Source: Prochlorococcus sp. AG-363-C20 (GTDB lineage Bacteria > Cyanobacteriota > Cyanobacteriia > PCC-6307 > Cyanobiaceae). From it: a stretch of 64,000 nt of DNA. The notes below the pieces were generated by a model. It was given only the letters and a program-made list of their open reading frames with translations, ran no database searches and had not been told where the DNA came from. The stretch is taken from assembly GCA_003280295.1 (NCBI GenBank), contig QCFI01000003.1:1-64000 (forward strand), in the 5' to 3' direction. The translations under genes and the position numbers were made by a program. How positions within the stretch are numbered: the stretch's first letter is position 1; each line of letters opens with the position of its first letter. Below, piece after piece: positions 12,000-21,803 of this stretch.

Positions 12000-13976
12000 A
12001 TGTCTTCTGATTCCTCTAACACAATCGAATCGGTTTTGCAAGAACAGCGAGTTTTCATGCCTGCCGACGAGATAGCAAATAAAGCCAGCATAGGCAGCTT
12101 GAGTGAATATAAGCATTTGGCTGAATTGGCTAAATCTGACCCTGACAAATTTTGGGGTGATGCAGCTCGAAAAGAGTTGCATTGGTTTGAACCCTTCAAC
12201 AAAGTTCTTGATTGGTCTAATCCACCTTTTGCTACTTGGTTTCAGGGTGGCAAAATGAATCTTTCATACAATTGCTTAGATAGGCATTTAAACAGTTCTA
12301 AAGCTGATAAAGAAGCTCTTATATGGGAAGGTGAGCCTGGTGATGTCAGGCGCTTCACTTATAGGGAACTTTATGTTGAAGTTTGTAAAACAGCTAATGC
12401 ATTAAAAGCAATAGGAATAAAGAAGGGTGATCTTGTGGCTCTTTATATGCCAATGGTTCCAGAAGCCGCTATAGCAATGCTGGCTTGTGCTCGTATAGGA
12501 GCACCTCATTCAGTTGTATTTGGCGGCTTTTCTGCAGAAGCATTACGGGACCGACTTATTGACGGTGAAGCCAAGGCTGTAATAACAGCAGATGGTGGTT
12601 TCCGAAAGGATAAGGCTGTTCTTCTGAAACCTTCTGTGGATTCAGCTTTAGAAGGTAATGCCTGTCCAAGTGTTGACTCTGTGATTGTGGTTCAACGCAC
12701 AAATGAAAACGTAAATATGAAATCAAATAGGGATTATTGGTGGCATGAGCTCATATCTCCCCAATCAGCGGAGTGTAATGCTGAACCTATGGAGAGTGAA
12801 GATCGTCTGTTCGTTCTATATACCTCTGGATCGACAGGAAAGCCCAAGGGTGTAGTTCATACAACTGCGGGGTACAACCTTTGGACACATCTAACATTTA
12901 AGTGGATATTTGATATCCGTGATGAAGATGTTTATTGGTGCACAGCTGATGTTGGGTGGATAACAGGGCATAGCTATATCATTTATGGACCTTTATCAAA
13001 TGGTGCCACTACTGTTATGTATGAAGGTGCTCCAAGACCTTCAAACCCAGGAGCTTTTTGGGAATTAATTCAAAAACACAAGATCTCTATCTTCTATACA
13101 GCACCTACAGCTATAAGAGCTTTTATGAAGAGTGGCAGAACAGTTCCTGACCAATATGACATGACTAGCCTTAGATTACTTGGAACAGTTGGTGAACCAA
13201 TAAATCCAGAAGCTTGGATTTGGTATAAAGACGTTATAGGTGGAGGAAGATGTCCAATAGTAGATACCTGGTGGCAAACAGAAACAGGGGGAGTAATGAT
13301 AAGCCCTTTACCAGGAGCTACCCCTACAAAACCTGGATCTGCAACCCTTCCTTTACCTGGTATAGAGGCAGATGTTGTTGATGCAGAAGGCAAATCAGTT
13401 GAAGCAGGGGAAGGTGGTTATTTAGTTGTTAGAAGACCCTGGCCAGGAATGATGCGAACTGTTCACGGTAATCCGCAAAGATTCCGTGAGAGCTATTGGG
13501 AATATATAAAACCTGTTGATGGTAAACATATTTATTTCGCTGGTGATGGAGCAAGACGTGATGCTGATGGATATTTTTGGGTTATGGGAAGAGTAGATGA
13601 TGTAATCAATGTTTCTGGACATCGTCTTGGAACGATGGAAATAGAATCTGCGTTAGTCAGTCACCCAGCTGTTTCAGAAGCGGCAGTAGTAGGGAGACCG
13701 GACGAACTTAAGGGTGAAGCAATTGTTGCTTTTGTGACATTGGAAAGTGGTAGAAACTTTGACAATGCTCTAATAAATGATTTAAAAGTTCATGTTGCTT
13801 TAGAGATAGGAGCGATTGCTCGCCCTGAAGAAATCAAATCTAGTGATGCTTTGCCTAAGACCAGAAGTGGAAAAATAATGCGACGTATATTAAGGGCACT
13901 TGCATCCGGGGAAGAGGTTAGTGGTGATACAAGTACATTGGAAGATAGGACTGTGCTTGATAAGTTAAGAGCTTAG
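12000..13976 (+). CDS. acs: Acetyl-CoA synthetase
   Basis: 658 aa; [44 protein letters not shown] motifs. Confidence 0.96.
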   Translation: MSSDSSNTIESVLQEQRVFMPADEIANKASIGSLSEYKHLAELAKSDPDKFWGDAARKELHWFEPFNKVLDWSNPPFATWFQGGKMNLSYNCLDRHLNSSKADKEALIWEGEPGDVRRFTYRELYVEVCKTANALKAIGIKKGDLVALYMPMVPEAAIAMLACARIGAPHSVVFGGFSAEALRDRLIDGEAKAVITADGGFRKDKAVLLKPSVDSALEGNACPSVDSVIVVQRTNENVNMKSNRDYWWHELISPQSAECNAEPMESEDRLFVLYTSGSTGKPKGVVHTTAGYNLWTHLTFKWIFDIRDEDVYWCTADVGWITGHSYIIYGPLSNGATTVMYEGAPRPSNPGAFWELIQKHKISIFYTAPTAIRAFMKSGRTVPDQYDMTSLRLLGTVGEPINPEAWIWYKDVIGGGRCPIVDTWWQTETGGVMISPLPGATPTKPGSATLPLPGIEADVVDAEGKSVEAGEGGYLVVRRPWPGMMRTVHGNPQRFRESYWEYIKPVDGKHIYFAGDGARRDADGYFWVMGRVDDVINVSGHRLGTMEIESALVSHPAVSEAAVVGRPDELKGEAIVAFVTLESGRNFDNALINDLKVHVALEIGAIARPEEIKSSDALPKTRSGKIMRRILRALASGEEVSGDTSTLEDRTVLDKLRA

Positions 13977-14710
13977 CTTTTCATAAACCAATTGTAAATT
14001 ATACTAATAAGTGGCTCTAATTCATTAGCTCTACTACTTTCTCTGTTTAAATTTATATCTACTAAAATATTTTCTAAGATTCCAGAACTTGTGGGAGTCA
14101 AATGATCTCCCGTTAAAAATGTTAATTTTGATTTGTCATTTATTCTATGATTTAGTACTTTAAATAAAGTTGAACTCTCATCCAATTTGTCGTTTGTGAA
14201 GCCTACTATGAGATTTCTTGGCTGATAATATTGTTCTGATATATATTTAATTGTCATAATTGGATCAGGATAGAATTCTTTTTTTATACCTAATCTTGAA
14301 CCAAGATGATTAATTGCAGGAACTGACTTATTGACCGAATAATTGTTAAAACTTAATGAAATTAAACCATTATTTTTCCTTCCCCCATCAGGTGCAAGTA
14401 GATGTAATTTGCTCCCAAGACTATGGCCTATTCTTAACGTCTTAATTTTATAGCTAATACGCTTTTCTAAGATATTTCTGCAAGTACGAAAGTTTTTCCA
14501 TGCTTGGTTTGCTTGTAGTTGGTGATCAAAAGATGGAAGATACCTCCAAGCATGAATTGCAAAGTTCTTCCTTGAAAGAGCTTCCAATAGCTTTCTATAA
14601 CTAATTTGTGGAGAGGCAGATAAAAAGCTTCCTCCTATAAATTCAATAATTAATTCTGGCTTAGGAGGCCATAGACAATATACATTATCAATAAGCTTCC
14701 AATTAAACAT
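13973..14710 (-). CDS. DUF1350-family protein, alpha/beta-hydrolase-like
   Basis: 245 aa; [14 protein letters not shown] nucleophile-elbow-like motif; resembles cyanobacterial/plastid DUF1350. Confidence 0.65.
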   Translation of the reverse strand: MFNWKLIDNVYCLWPPKPELIIEFIGGSFLSASPQISYRKLLEALSRKNFAIHAWRYLPSFDHQLQANQAWKNFRTCRNILEKRISYKIKTLRIGHSLGSKLHLLAPDGGRKNNGLISLSFNNYSVNKSVPAINHLGSRLGIKKEFYPDPIMTIKYISEQYYQPRNLIVGFTNDKLDESSTLFKVLNHRINDKSKLTFLTGDHLTPTSSGILENILVDINLNRESSRANELEPLISIIYNWFMKS

Positions 14711-14883
14711 ATTAATGGCGTTCTAAATTTTGTTTCATAAATATTGTTCGTTGAGAAAATTTGAATATATTTTGACATTATGAATTAACTACCTTAATAA
14801 AGTATCAGTTATGTTATATAAATTTTCACTCATAACCCTTCATAAGGTATCCTTAGAATAGAATAAATACTCTATAGAGCAAC

Positions 14884-15036
14884 ATGACTAATGTTACTAA
14901 TAGAACTGTAAAGGCACAAGAATGGATTATACGCTTTGATGGAAGAGTAAAAAGAACTGAAAAGATAATTTATTTAGATCAAAATGAGAAGATAATGAGT
15001 TCTTCATCAAAAGATTCAGAAACTATATGCTCTGAA
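14884..15036 (+). CDS. Small hypothetical protein (50 aa, basic)
   Basis: ATG...TGA frame read manually: MTNVTNRTVKAQEWIIRFDGRVKRTEKIIYLDQNEKIMSFFIKRFRNYML. Confidence 0.35.
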
Positions 15037-15174
15037 TGAAATAAAGTAAACTTTGAAAATGATATTTCAGGTGATAAAAGTCTATTAAATTTAATTAATT
15101 TCTACATAAACAATTATAGTTACTTTAATCATTTCGTTTCTAGATAATTTCTAGGTTGGGAAAAGAATAATTGT

Positions 15175-15456
15175 TCATTCCTCTACAAAATCTGTAATAT
15201 TAGGCGTATTGCTTATTGTTTGTTTATTTTCACCGTTAAAAGCATTAGTGGTTGTATGAATATCTGAACTATCTATGGGGGTTATATCATGAGAAGAATG
15301 ATTAGATTCTGTTTGTTTATCCTTTATTAGACGTTTTGGTATGGGTAGTCCTTCTTGACAATATCGACATTTAGAACTGTTGAGTTGGAATAGATTTAAT
15401 GTCATATCATTTTGGCATTCATCACATATTCTTGTCTCTGGGGGTTGTAGTTTCAT
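15175..15456 (-). CDS. Small zinc-ribbon-like hypothetical protein
   Basis: 93 aa with CxxC-x16-CxxC (CDEC...CRYC) near the N-terminus. Confidence 0.55.
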   Translation of the reverse strand: MKLQPPETRICDECQNDMTLNLFQLNSSKCRYCQEGLPIPKRLIKDKQTESNHSSHDITPIDSSDIHTTTNAFNGENKQTISNTPNITDFVEE

Positions 15457-15650
15457 GACAGAAATTTAGGTAGTATGTTTAGGCTTGATTTAATAAGTAA
15501 TTAGTGTTGTTTATGAAATCTACTTTATATAAGTTTGACTAACAATGGATAAATATTCTTGTAATATAGACATGTCTGTAATAAAATGAAAATAGGATAA
15601 CAGAAATTTAGCTTACCCTTAAATTTTCTAATCAATCTAAATATGTAATC

Positions 15651-17327
15651 ATGAGTTTGTCTAATCAAAATATAATAAAATTTAAAAATGATTTTATTAA
15701 TAATATTATTAGTTCTATCAAAATTCAATTTCTTTTAAATTATAGAATACTAATAATTATTTTGTTTCTTAGTTTTATATACTTCTCTGGTTATTTAGAA
15801 GGTTCATCACAAAGCCTTACAGCTCATGATGAAGGATTATACGTTGGCCGTGCTAAATTAATGCTCAATAGTGAAAATTGGTTCACACCTTTCAGCACAG
15901 CACACCATAAAACTGTTGGGAGTTATTGGCTAACAGCCATTAGTTTAAAGATTTTTGGTTTTAGTGAGTTGTCTGCAAGATTACCCAGTGGTATTTTTTC
16001 TATAGGTTGTTCAGTATTAGTATACTTTATAAGTAATCGATTTTTATCTAAAAATGCATCCTTAATTTCATCTATTTTGTTGCCATCTATGCCGTTATGG
16101 TTGCAATATAGTCGTTATGCAAGCCCAGATATTCCATTCGTCTTTATTATTTTGCTTATAATATTATGTTTAATTAAATATGAAGAAAATGTATTGTTGA
16201 AAGTTAATAAAGCAGATATTTATTTATTTATTATCGGGATTTTGTTTTCTTTAGCATTTTTACTTCGAAGCTTTATGGTATTTTTACCCTTATTAGGTTT
16301 ATCACCATATATATATCATTTACCTAATATTAAGAATTGGGATCAATTAAAATATATATTTCTTGGTATTTTTGTTGGCTTAATACCTACAATTCTATCT
16401 GTTTATATGGCTTATGCACATTATGGGATTAGCGCACTAAATAGCCTTTATTTTTTTGCAAAAGATAAGGCCATTGGTGGATATTCTTTTAAGAGCTTAT
16501 TTTTTTATCCTGGAAATATTTTAATTTTATCATTTCCAACTTTATTGATTTCTATTATTGGGGTTAAATCAGTATTAACAAGGCGAGGGAATAGATGTAG
16601 GCTACTTTTAATAATATACCCTTTGATAATTATTATAATATTGTCTATAATGCCGACGAGATATTCACATTATTCGTTAGTCTTATTTCCTATTCTTTCA
16701 ATATTATTTGGCGAGGCATTTAATACTACTTTAAAACTTAATAACTTTTCTCTAAACTTCTATTTTAAAATATTGGGCTTGATCTTTTTATTCATTAGTT
16801 TTATATTTTTTTATTTACTATTTTTTGCCCCTGATAATAATTTAGTATCGAGTATTCATAACATAAAATCTTTTTCTAATAAACTGCTCCCACTTTTTGT
16901 TGTATATACATTAGCAGGGTTGTCTATATTACTTAGAATATTTTCTAATTACCAAATTAAATATATAATCTTATTATTGGCTTTAGTTCAATTATTCACT
17001 TTTTCAAATCTTTATAGTACAGGAAGAATGGGAAATCCAAACCCAGAAATAAAAGAATTTGTTAATCAGGTGGATGTTTCAAATATTCTTAAATCTGAAT
17101 CAATAATGCTAATAGACATCCAAGGTAAAGATAGAACTTTAATGCAATGCTATATTCCTAAATATAAACATCTTGCTAATTCTAAGCAATTAGGAAAATT
17201 AATTAATTATATAATTATTAAAGACAGCAAACTATTAGATTTTAAGCCTTCTAATTTCAAACAAGTCACTCTAATAGGAAACTACAAAGAATTAGTACTT
17301 GCAAAAGTTATATTAAATAATATTTAA
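15651..17327 (+). CDS. GT39/ArnT-like membrane glycosyltransferase (PMT_2 family)
   Basis: 558 aa polytopic; TAHDEGLYVGRAKLML, HHKTVGSYWL, RLPSGIFSIGC, YSRYASPDIPF typical of ArnT/PMT. Confidence 0.8.
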   Translation: MSLSNQNIIKFKNDFINNIISSIKIQFLLNYRILIIILFLSFIYFSGYLEGSSQSLTAHDEGLYVGRAKLMLNSENWFTPFSTAHHKTVGSYWLTAISLKIFGFSELSARLPSGIFSIGCSVLVYFISNRFLSKNASLISSILLPSMPLWLQYSRYASPDIPFVFIILLIILCLIKYEENVLLKVNKADIYLFIIGILFSLAFLLRSFMVFLPLLGLSPYIYHLPNIKNWDQLKYIFLGIFVGLIPTILSVYMAYAHYGISALNSLYFFAKDKAIGGYSFKSLFFYPGNILILSFPTLLISIIGVKSVLTRRGNRCRLLLIIYPLIIIIILSIMPTRYSHYSLVLFPILSILFGEAFNTTLKLNNFSLNFYFKILGLIFLFISFIFFYLLFFAPDNNLVSSIHNIKSFSNKLLPLFVVYTLAGLSILLRIFSNYQIKYIILLLALVQLFTFSNLYSTGRMGNPNPEIKEFVNQVDVSNILKSESIMLIDIQGKDRTLMQCYIPKYKHLANSKQLGKLINYIIIKDSKLLDFKPSNFKQVTLIGNYKELVLAKVILNNI

Positions 17328-17362
17328 TTCTCTCAAATATTGAAGAAATATAATAATTATTT

Positions 17363-17704
17363 TTACTTTAGAGAGCCCCCATTACAATAATGCGTAGAGA
17401 AAACCAAAATATCTACTTTACTTAACTCTTCATTGGTAAATTTTTGTCTAACTAGATTTGAACCCATTCTTATACATTTGTTATGATTAGAATAATGCTT
17501 AATTATAGGGTACATATAGATTATAGAGAAGCAAAAGGTTAACAAGAGAGTTAATGATTTTTTGTTTTCCTTTATTAATAGTCTAGTTTTCTTTCTACTT
17601 TTGAGAAAGATCCTAAGCCAATTATCAGGAAGACCAATTTGAACAAATAAAAATTCAACCCACCAAGGAAGTTTTGGCCTATCATTGTTAGTATTTTTCA
17701 ACAT
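17363..17704 (-). CDS. Conserved-looking hypothetical membrane protein
   Basis: 113 aa; LPWWVEFLFVQIGLPDNWL segment, one TM segment, C-terminal FSTHYCNGGSLK. Confidence 0.5.
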   Translation of the reverse strand: MLKNTNNDRPKLPWWVEFLFVQIGLPDNWLRIFLKSRKKTRLLIKENKKSLTLLLTFCFSIIYMYPIIKHYSNHNKCIRMGSNLVRQKFTNEELSKVDILVFSTHYCNGGSLK

Positions 17705-18038
17705 GGCTTTCTATGTTAAATTCGGTTTCCTTAATAAATGGAAATCTCATCATAGCGTTAGAAATTACAAGTTATTCAATTTTGTATGTTATATTAAAAA
17801 ATGATGTAATATCTATCCAAACTTATAATAAATATTTTCTCTATATATTAAATATACTATTCAAAGCTAAAGTTAATCCAATAATTACAAGTTTATTTTT
17901 AAATATGATTGTATAAAATTTCCTATTAATATATATATTACTTAATTTTATAATTCTTTGTTTACACTTCTCAAAATTTCATAACTGGTATTATTGATCT
18001 TTTATAATACATTACCCTTTACTATAAACCTTAAACCT

Positions 18039-18308
18039 ATGGCAAAGAAACGGAGAAAATTAAATAAGGAACTAGAATTAGAAATATCTCTGGCATCAAA
18101 AAAGGTCGAACTTATTTCAGCCAAAATAAATGATATACAAGAAGAAGATATACTAGCAGAATATAATGCTGCATTTGAACCAGTCAAAAATACATATTTA
18201 CTTTTAGCAGCTTTGTATGATACTGAAGGATATACCAATCAAACTTCTGATCTTATTTTAAATTATTATAAATTCCTAAAAGAATTTGAAGAAGGTTATG
18301 AAATTTAA
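18039..18308 (+). CDS. Small hypothetical protein (89 aa, charged/helical)
   Basis: ORF in track starts 17994; ATG at 18039 (MAKKRRKLNKELELEISLASKKVEL...) is the more likely start. Confidence 0.5.
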   Translation: MAKKRRKLNKELELEISLASKKVELISAKINDIQEEDILAEYNAAFEPVKNTYLLLAALYDTEGYTNQTSDLILNYYKFLKEFEEGYEI

Positions 18309-18445
18309 ATTAAAGTATTATATACTAAATCTTTTAAGAAATCAAATAACATAATAAATTTATATTATCTCTTACAATTAAACAAACGAACTAATATATT
18401 GTTAAATTTAAAAATCTCTTATAATTATAAATTACTTATAAAATT

Positions 18446-18847
18446 ATGGTAATTATTATCTTTGCTTTTTTCCTTGTTATCAATTCTACGAAAGCACATG
18501 ACATTAATGAAATACATAAAATGTGTAATGAAACGTCTGATTATTCTGGCTGTATAAAATACAATTCTAATTTTTTGCCATCAAAAAAAAATAAAAAACA
18601 ATCGCTTGATTCATGGAGAAGTTATGGACCCTTGAGGATTAATTGGTCAAGATGGAAGACTAAAGAACGAAATCATATTGTACCAGCATTAAATTTACAA
18701 AAAAAGCCCATTTTTATAGCTATAAACTGCGATAAATTGCTATTAAATACAACCGGTATTAACTTAACCTGGAAAGGCTGGCTTAGTCCCAATTATAGAT
18801 TTGAATCCAATTTGTTAAATGACTATTGTAAAAATATTGATAGTTGA
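18446..18847 (+). CDS. Small putative secreted protein with C-x8-C-IK motif
   Basis: Hydrophobic signal-like N-terminus MVIIIFAFFLVINSTKA followed by CNETSDYSGCIKYN. Confidence 0.5.
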   Translation: MVIIIFAFFLVINSTKAHDINEIHKMCNETSDYSGCIKYNSNFLPSKKNKKQSLDSWRSYGPLRINWSRWKTKERNHIVPALNLQKKPIFIAINCDKLLLNTTGINLTWKGWLSPNYRFESNLLNDYCKNIDS

Positions 18848-18881
18848 TCATATAAGCATTGCTTGACTTTAGTGTTAACCT

Positions 18882-19100
18882 CTACTTGTCCTCTTTATTA
18901 AATGGAATTACTTTAATTGGTATAGGTTCTTCGTTGGTTAATGAAGGCAATTCTTCTAGATTTGGTAACCCATCATAATCTTTGACACAAGCGACTATAT
19001 CTTCCTTGCTTTTACAAAAATCATTTACTTCTTTATTTTGACTAGAATAGACTTTTGACTGAATCAAAATTGTTACAATTACGAGGTATATAATTTTCAT
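18882..19100 (-). CDS. Small putative secreted protein with C-x8-C-VK motif
   Basis: Signal-like MKIIYLVIVTILIQSKVYS followed by CKSKEDIVACVKDYDGLP; ATG at 19100 preferred over ORF-track 19124. Confidence 0.5.
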   Translation of the reverse strand: MKIIYLVIVTILIQSKVYSSQNKEVNDFCKSKEDIVACVKDYDGLPNLEELPSLTNEEPIPIKVIPFNKEDK

Positions 19101-19241
19101 TTTTGTTTCCGCCCTTTTCAACATAGATTAGCATTGATCTTAAGATACTATAAATTTTTTGTTTCGCAATTTTACGTACTTTTTGATTATGCAAAGTAAA
19201 TTCTGCTAAAATTAATTTGATAAGCAAATTTGATATTAAAA

Positions 19242-19376
19242 ATGCAACTATATGATACTGAAATCCTTGATGAAGCTATGCATGCAATTAAAGAAGAACT
19301 TATAAAAGATTTGTCAGAATCTATTTTATTTGATAATAAAAGCGAAATCCCTATAGATAACCTCACCATCAATTAA
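19242..19376 (+). CDS. Small hypothetical acidic protein (44 aa)
   Basis: Manually read MQLYDTEILDEAMHAIKEELIKDLSESILFDNKSEIPIDNLTIN*. Confidence 0.35.
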   Translation: MQLYDTEILDEAMHAIKEELIKDLSESILFDNKSEIPIDNLTIN

Positions 19377-19394
19377 AATGTTAAATCTTCACTA

Positions 19395-19661
19395 TTATTC
19401 CTCTAAATAATTATTCAAAGCAATTCTGTCTAAAAGAGTAACCACGAATACTTCTTGTACACTATGCCCTTTACGAGCAAGTAATTTATATCCTGCTTTA
19501 GTTGATATAGAAATCTTTAATTTAAACCTACTAGCTTTGGATTTTGTTTGTTTTATAATACCTGGAGTTACTGTTTTTATAGCTGGCTTTGATGCCAATA
19601 CTTTTAATTTAGGAATAAGACCATTTATATACGTACTATGTGTTAAGACTAGTCTTCCCAT
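19395..19661 (-). CDS. DUF2103-like predicted metal-binding protein
   Basis: 88 aa; MGRLVLTHSTYINGLIPKLK and KLLARKGHSVQEVFVVT resemble the cyanobacterial DUF2103 family. Confidence 0.6.
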   Translation of the reverse strand: MGRLVLTHSTYINGLIPKLKVLASKPAIKTVTPGIIKQTKSKASRFKLKISISTKAGYKLLARKGHSVQEVFVVTLLDRIALNNYLEE

Positions 19662-19800
19662 CTTCTAGCTTTTAATTCTATAGAGATCTTACATTTTAGA
19701 TGATCATAGATGAAAACTAGTATTTGTAAAATATATTATATTAACTAAATATAGGTCTATAAAATTATTACCTTTATAAACTCTATTCAATATCATTTTT

Positions 19801-20097
19801 TCAATACCTTTCGAGAGGCGCCATTGTTAAGCCTTCGCTAGCTAATTGTTGATGGTAAAGCTCTGCTTGTTCTAGAGGGCCACACCAAACTTCTGCTGAG
19901 CCTTCTCTATCTATTTTTTGTGCAAGCTCCCAAGCTCTATCTTCAGACATACCTGGGATTACCCTGCGTAAGCATTTCACAACATGCTCGTACGTATTTA
20001 CATTGTCATCAAGAACTATTACACGTGCTTCAGGGTATCGAGAAGTCTCTTTTGAGCGTTCCAGGACTGTGCCCGTGTTTGGAGATGCAAATACCAT
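19801..20097 (-). CDS. clpS: ATP-dependent Clp protease adaptor ClpS
   Basis: VIVLDDNVNTYEHVVKCLRRVIPGMSEDRAWELAQKIDREG. Confidence 0.93.
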   Translation of the reverse strand: MVFASPNTGTVLERSKETSRYPEARVIVLDDNVNTYEHVVKCLRRVIPGMSEDRAWELAQKIDREGSAEVWCGPLEQAELYHQQLASEGLTMAPLERY

Positions 20098-20164
20098 AAG
20101 ACAGCAATTATAGTGACGAATGACTTTGACCTAGACTACTAGAATATAAGTTTGAATATCATCC

Positions 20165-20266
20165 ATGTTATTTACATTCGCTTGGGCTGCACTAGCAGCA
20201 GTCTTTACTCTCTCCATCGCCATGGTCGTTTGGGGTCGTAATGGAGATGGCTCAATCGATTTCTAA
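20165..20266 (+). CDS. petN: Cytochrome b6-f complex subunit PetN
   Basis: 33 aa read manually: [37 protein letters not shown]...VVWGR hallmark of PetN. Confidence 0.85.
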   Translation: MLFTFAWAALAAVFTLSIAMVVWGRNGDGSIDF

Positions 20267-20275
20267 GACAAGATT

Positions 20276-20410
20276 GTGAACTGGGAATTATTCTCAACTA
20301 ATTTAATATTAAGCACAGTTGCATTGTCCTTGTTGCTATTTGTAACCATATCTGTTGTTTATCTTACAATAATAGAAGCAAAAGATCGCCGTAGGCGTAA
20401 CCAGAAATAA
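20276..20410 (+). CDS. Small single-TM hypothetical protein downstream of petN
   Basis: GTG start, 44 aa: VNWELFSTNLILSTVALSLLLFVTISVVYLTIIEAKDRRRRNQK; 9 nt after petN stop, same strand. Confidence 0.5.
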   Translation: MNWELFSTNLILSTVALSLLLFVTISVVYLTIIEAKDRRRRNQK

Positions 20411-20439
20411 AAAATTAATTATATTAAATGTAAAACTTT

Positions 20440-21090
20440 TTATTCTTTTTTCTTTCTCTCCCTAGCAACTGATTCTTTCATTAATTCAATTGCTTGTGAC
20501 ATCTTTTCTATATTTGAAGTATATAGATTTAAATCACGATTGACTCTTTCCTTTGAAAATCCATATGATTCTATGATATCTTTGACTAGGTCATTTATTG
20601 AACTTTTGTCAGCTATACCTTCGTGTTTGGCTCCTTCTAAAAGTGTTAGGAGACCTATAACAAGTATTCTTGAGTAGTGAATTCTAACTTTAGAAAGCCA
20701 TTCGAATTTTTCTTTTTCTTCATCAGAGATATTAGTTCCTTTTGATTTGACGAAATTTGTAATTTCATTAATTGTAGTTCCTTTGATACTTTCAAGTGTT
20801 CTTTTTGTCTCGGTACGGATGAATACGGGATCAAAACCATTGCTTTTGCAAAGAGCATCAAAAAGTAGCTTTAAGTGTTTTTCTGGCCGATAACCACGGG
20901 TAAAAGTTTCAAAAGCATTGATAAGACCTATAGCAAAAATTGGGTCAGGCTTGAAATCCTTTTGATGGCTTAGAAGATGTAGTTCAACAAGTAATTCATC
21001 AGTAATCCTCCTATAAATAGGAGGAATGACATAGGGGAAAGCTTTATGAAAGGCTTTCTTACTGTCTGAAATGGTTTGTCTCTCACTCAA
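20440..21090 (-). CDS. thf1: Thylakoid formation protein Thf1 / Psb29
   Basis: IPPIYRRITDELLVELHLLS, FKPDPIFAIGLINAFETFTRGYRPEKH match the Thf1/Psb29 family. Confidence 0.88.
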   Translation of the reverse strand: MSERQTISDSKKAFHKAFPYVIPPIYRRITDELLVELHLLSHQKDFKPDPIFAIGLINAFETFTRGYRPEKHLKLLFDALCKSNGFDPVFIRTETKRTLESIKGTTINEITNFVKSKGTNISDEEKEKFEWLSKVRIHYSRILVIGLLTLLEGAKHEGIADKSSINDLVKDIIESYGFSKERVNRDLNLYTSNIEKMSQAIELMKESVARERKKKE

Positions 21091-21173
21091 TTGATTAGTA
21101 AGTTCTGATTCTTATGTGACCATAGCTCCAGGCCAGCCACCGTTAATATCATGTAAACCGATTAGAGACAAAA

Positions 21174-21764
21174 ATGATTCCTATAGTCATTGAAGAGTCA
21201 GGACGAGGGGAACGGGCCTTTGATATCTACTCTCGACTTCTAAGAGAACGAATAATTTTCCTTGGTGAAACTGTAACTAACGACTCAGCAAATAGAATAG
21301 TTGCTCAATTGTTGTTCCTTGAGGCTGAAGATCCTGACAAAGATATTTACTTGTACATAAATTCACCAGGAGGGTCTGTTTATGATGGCCTTGGCATTTT
21401 TGATACAATCCAACACGTAAAGCCAGATGTACATACTGTTTGTGTTGGCCTTGCGGCAAGCATGGGGGCTTTTCTTCTTTGTGCAGGTACTAAAGGGAAA
21501 AGAAGTAGTCTTCTACATTCAAGAATAATGATTCATCAGCCACTAGGAGGCGCTAGAGGTCAAGCAAGTGATATAAGGATCCAAGCAGATGAAATTCTTT
21601 TTCTTAAGTCTCGATTGAATAAGGAATTAGCTCATAGAACAGGCCAGCCTCTTGAGAGGATTGAGGAAGATACAGATAGGGACTTCTTCATGTCTCCTAC
21701 TGAAGCTGTTTCTTATGGACTAATTGATACTGTTTTAAATAAACGACCTGTCAACCCTGTTTAA
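21174..21764 (+). CDS. clpP: ATP-dependent Clp protease proteolytic subunit
   Basis: [31 protein letters not shown] (Ser), [15 protein letters not shown] (His). Confidence 0.95.
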   Translation: MIPIVIEESGRGERAFDIYSRLLRERIIFLGETVTNDSANRIVAQLLFLEAEDPDKDIYLYINSPGGSVYDGLGIFDTIQHVKPDVHTVCVGLAASMGAFLLCAGTKGKRSSLLHSRIMIHQPLGGARGQASDIRIQADEILFLKSRLNKELAHRTGQPLERIEEDTDRDFFMSPTEAVSYGLIDTVLNKRPVNPV

Positions 21765-21803
21765 TTTTTGAGTTGATTCCTACTACAAAGTTTTTGGTTT
21801 ATT

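Noticed and set aside
13094-13393. 99 aa minus-strand ORF antisense to acs
   Set aside because: Lies wholly inside the well-supported acs gene; shadow ORF
15525-15728. 67 aa minus-strand ORF upstream of the glycosyltransferase
   Set aside because: AT-driven composition, overlaps the glycosyltransferase 5' end, no supporting motif
17713-17916. 67 aa plus-strand hydrophobic ORF
   Set aside because: In very AT-rich sequence, low complexity I/L/N/Y-rich; likely chance ORF
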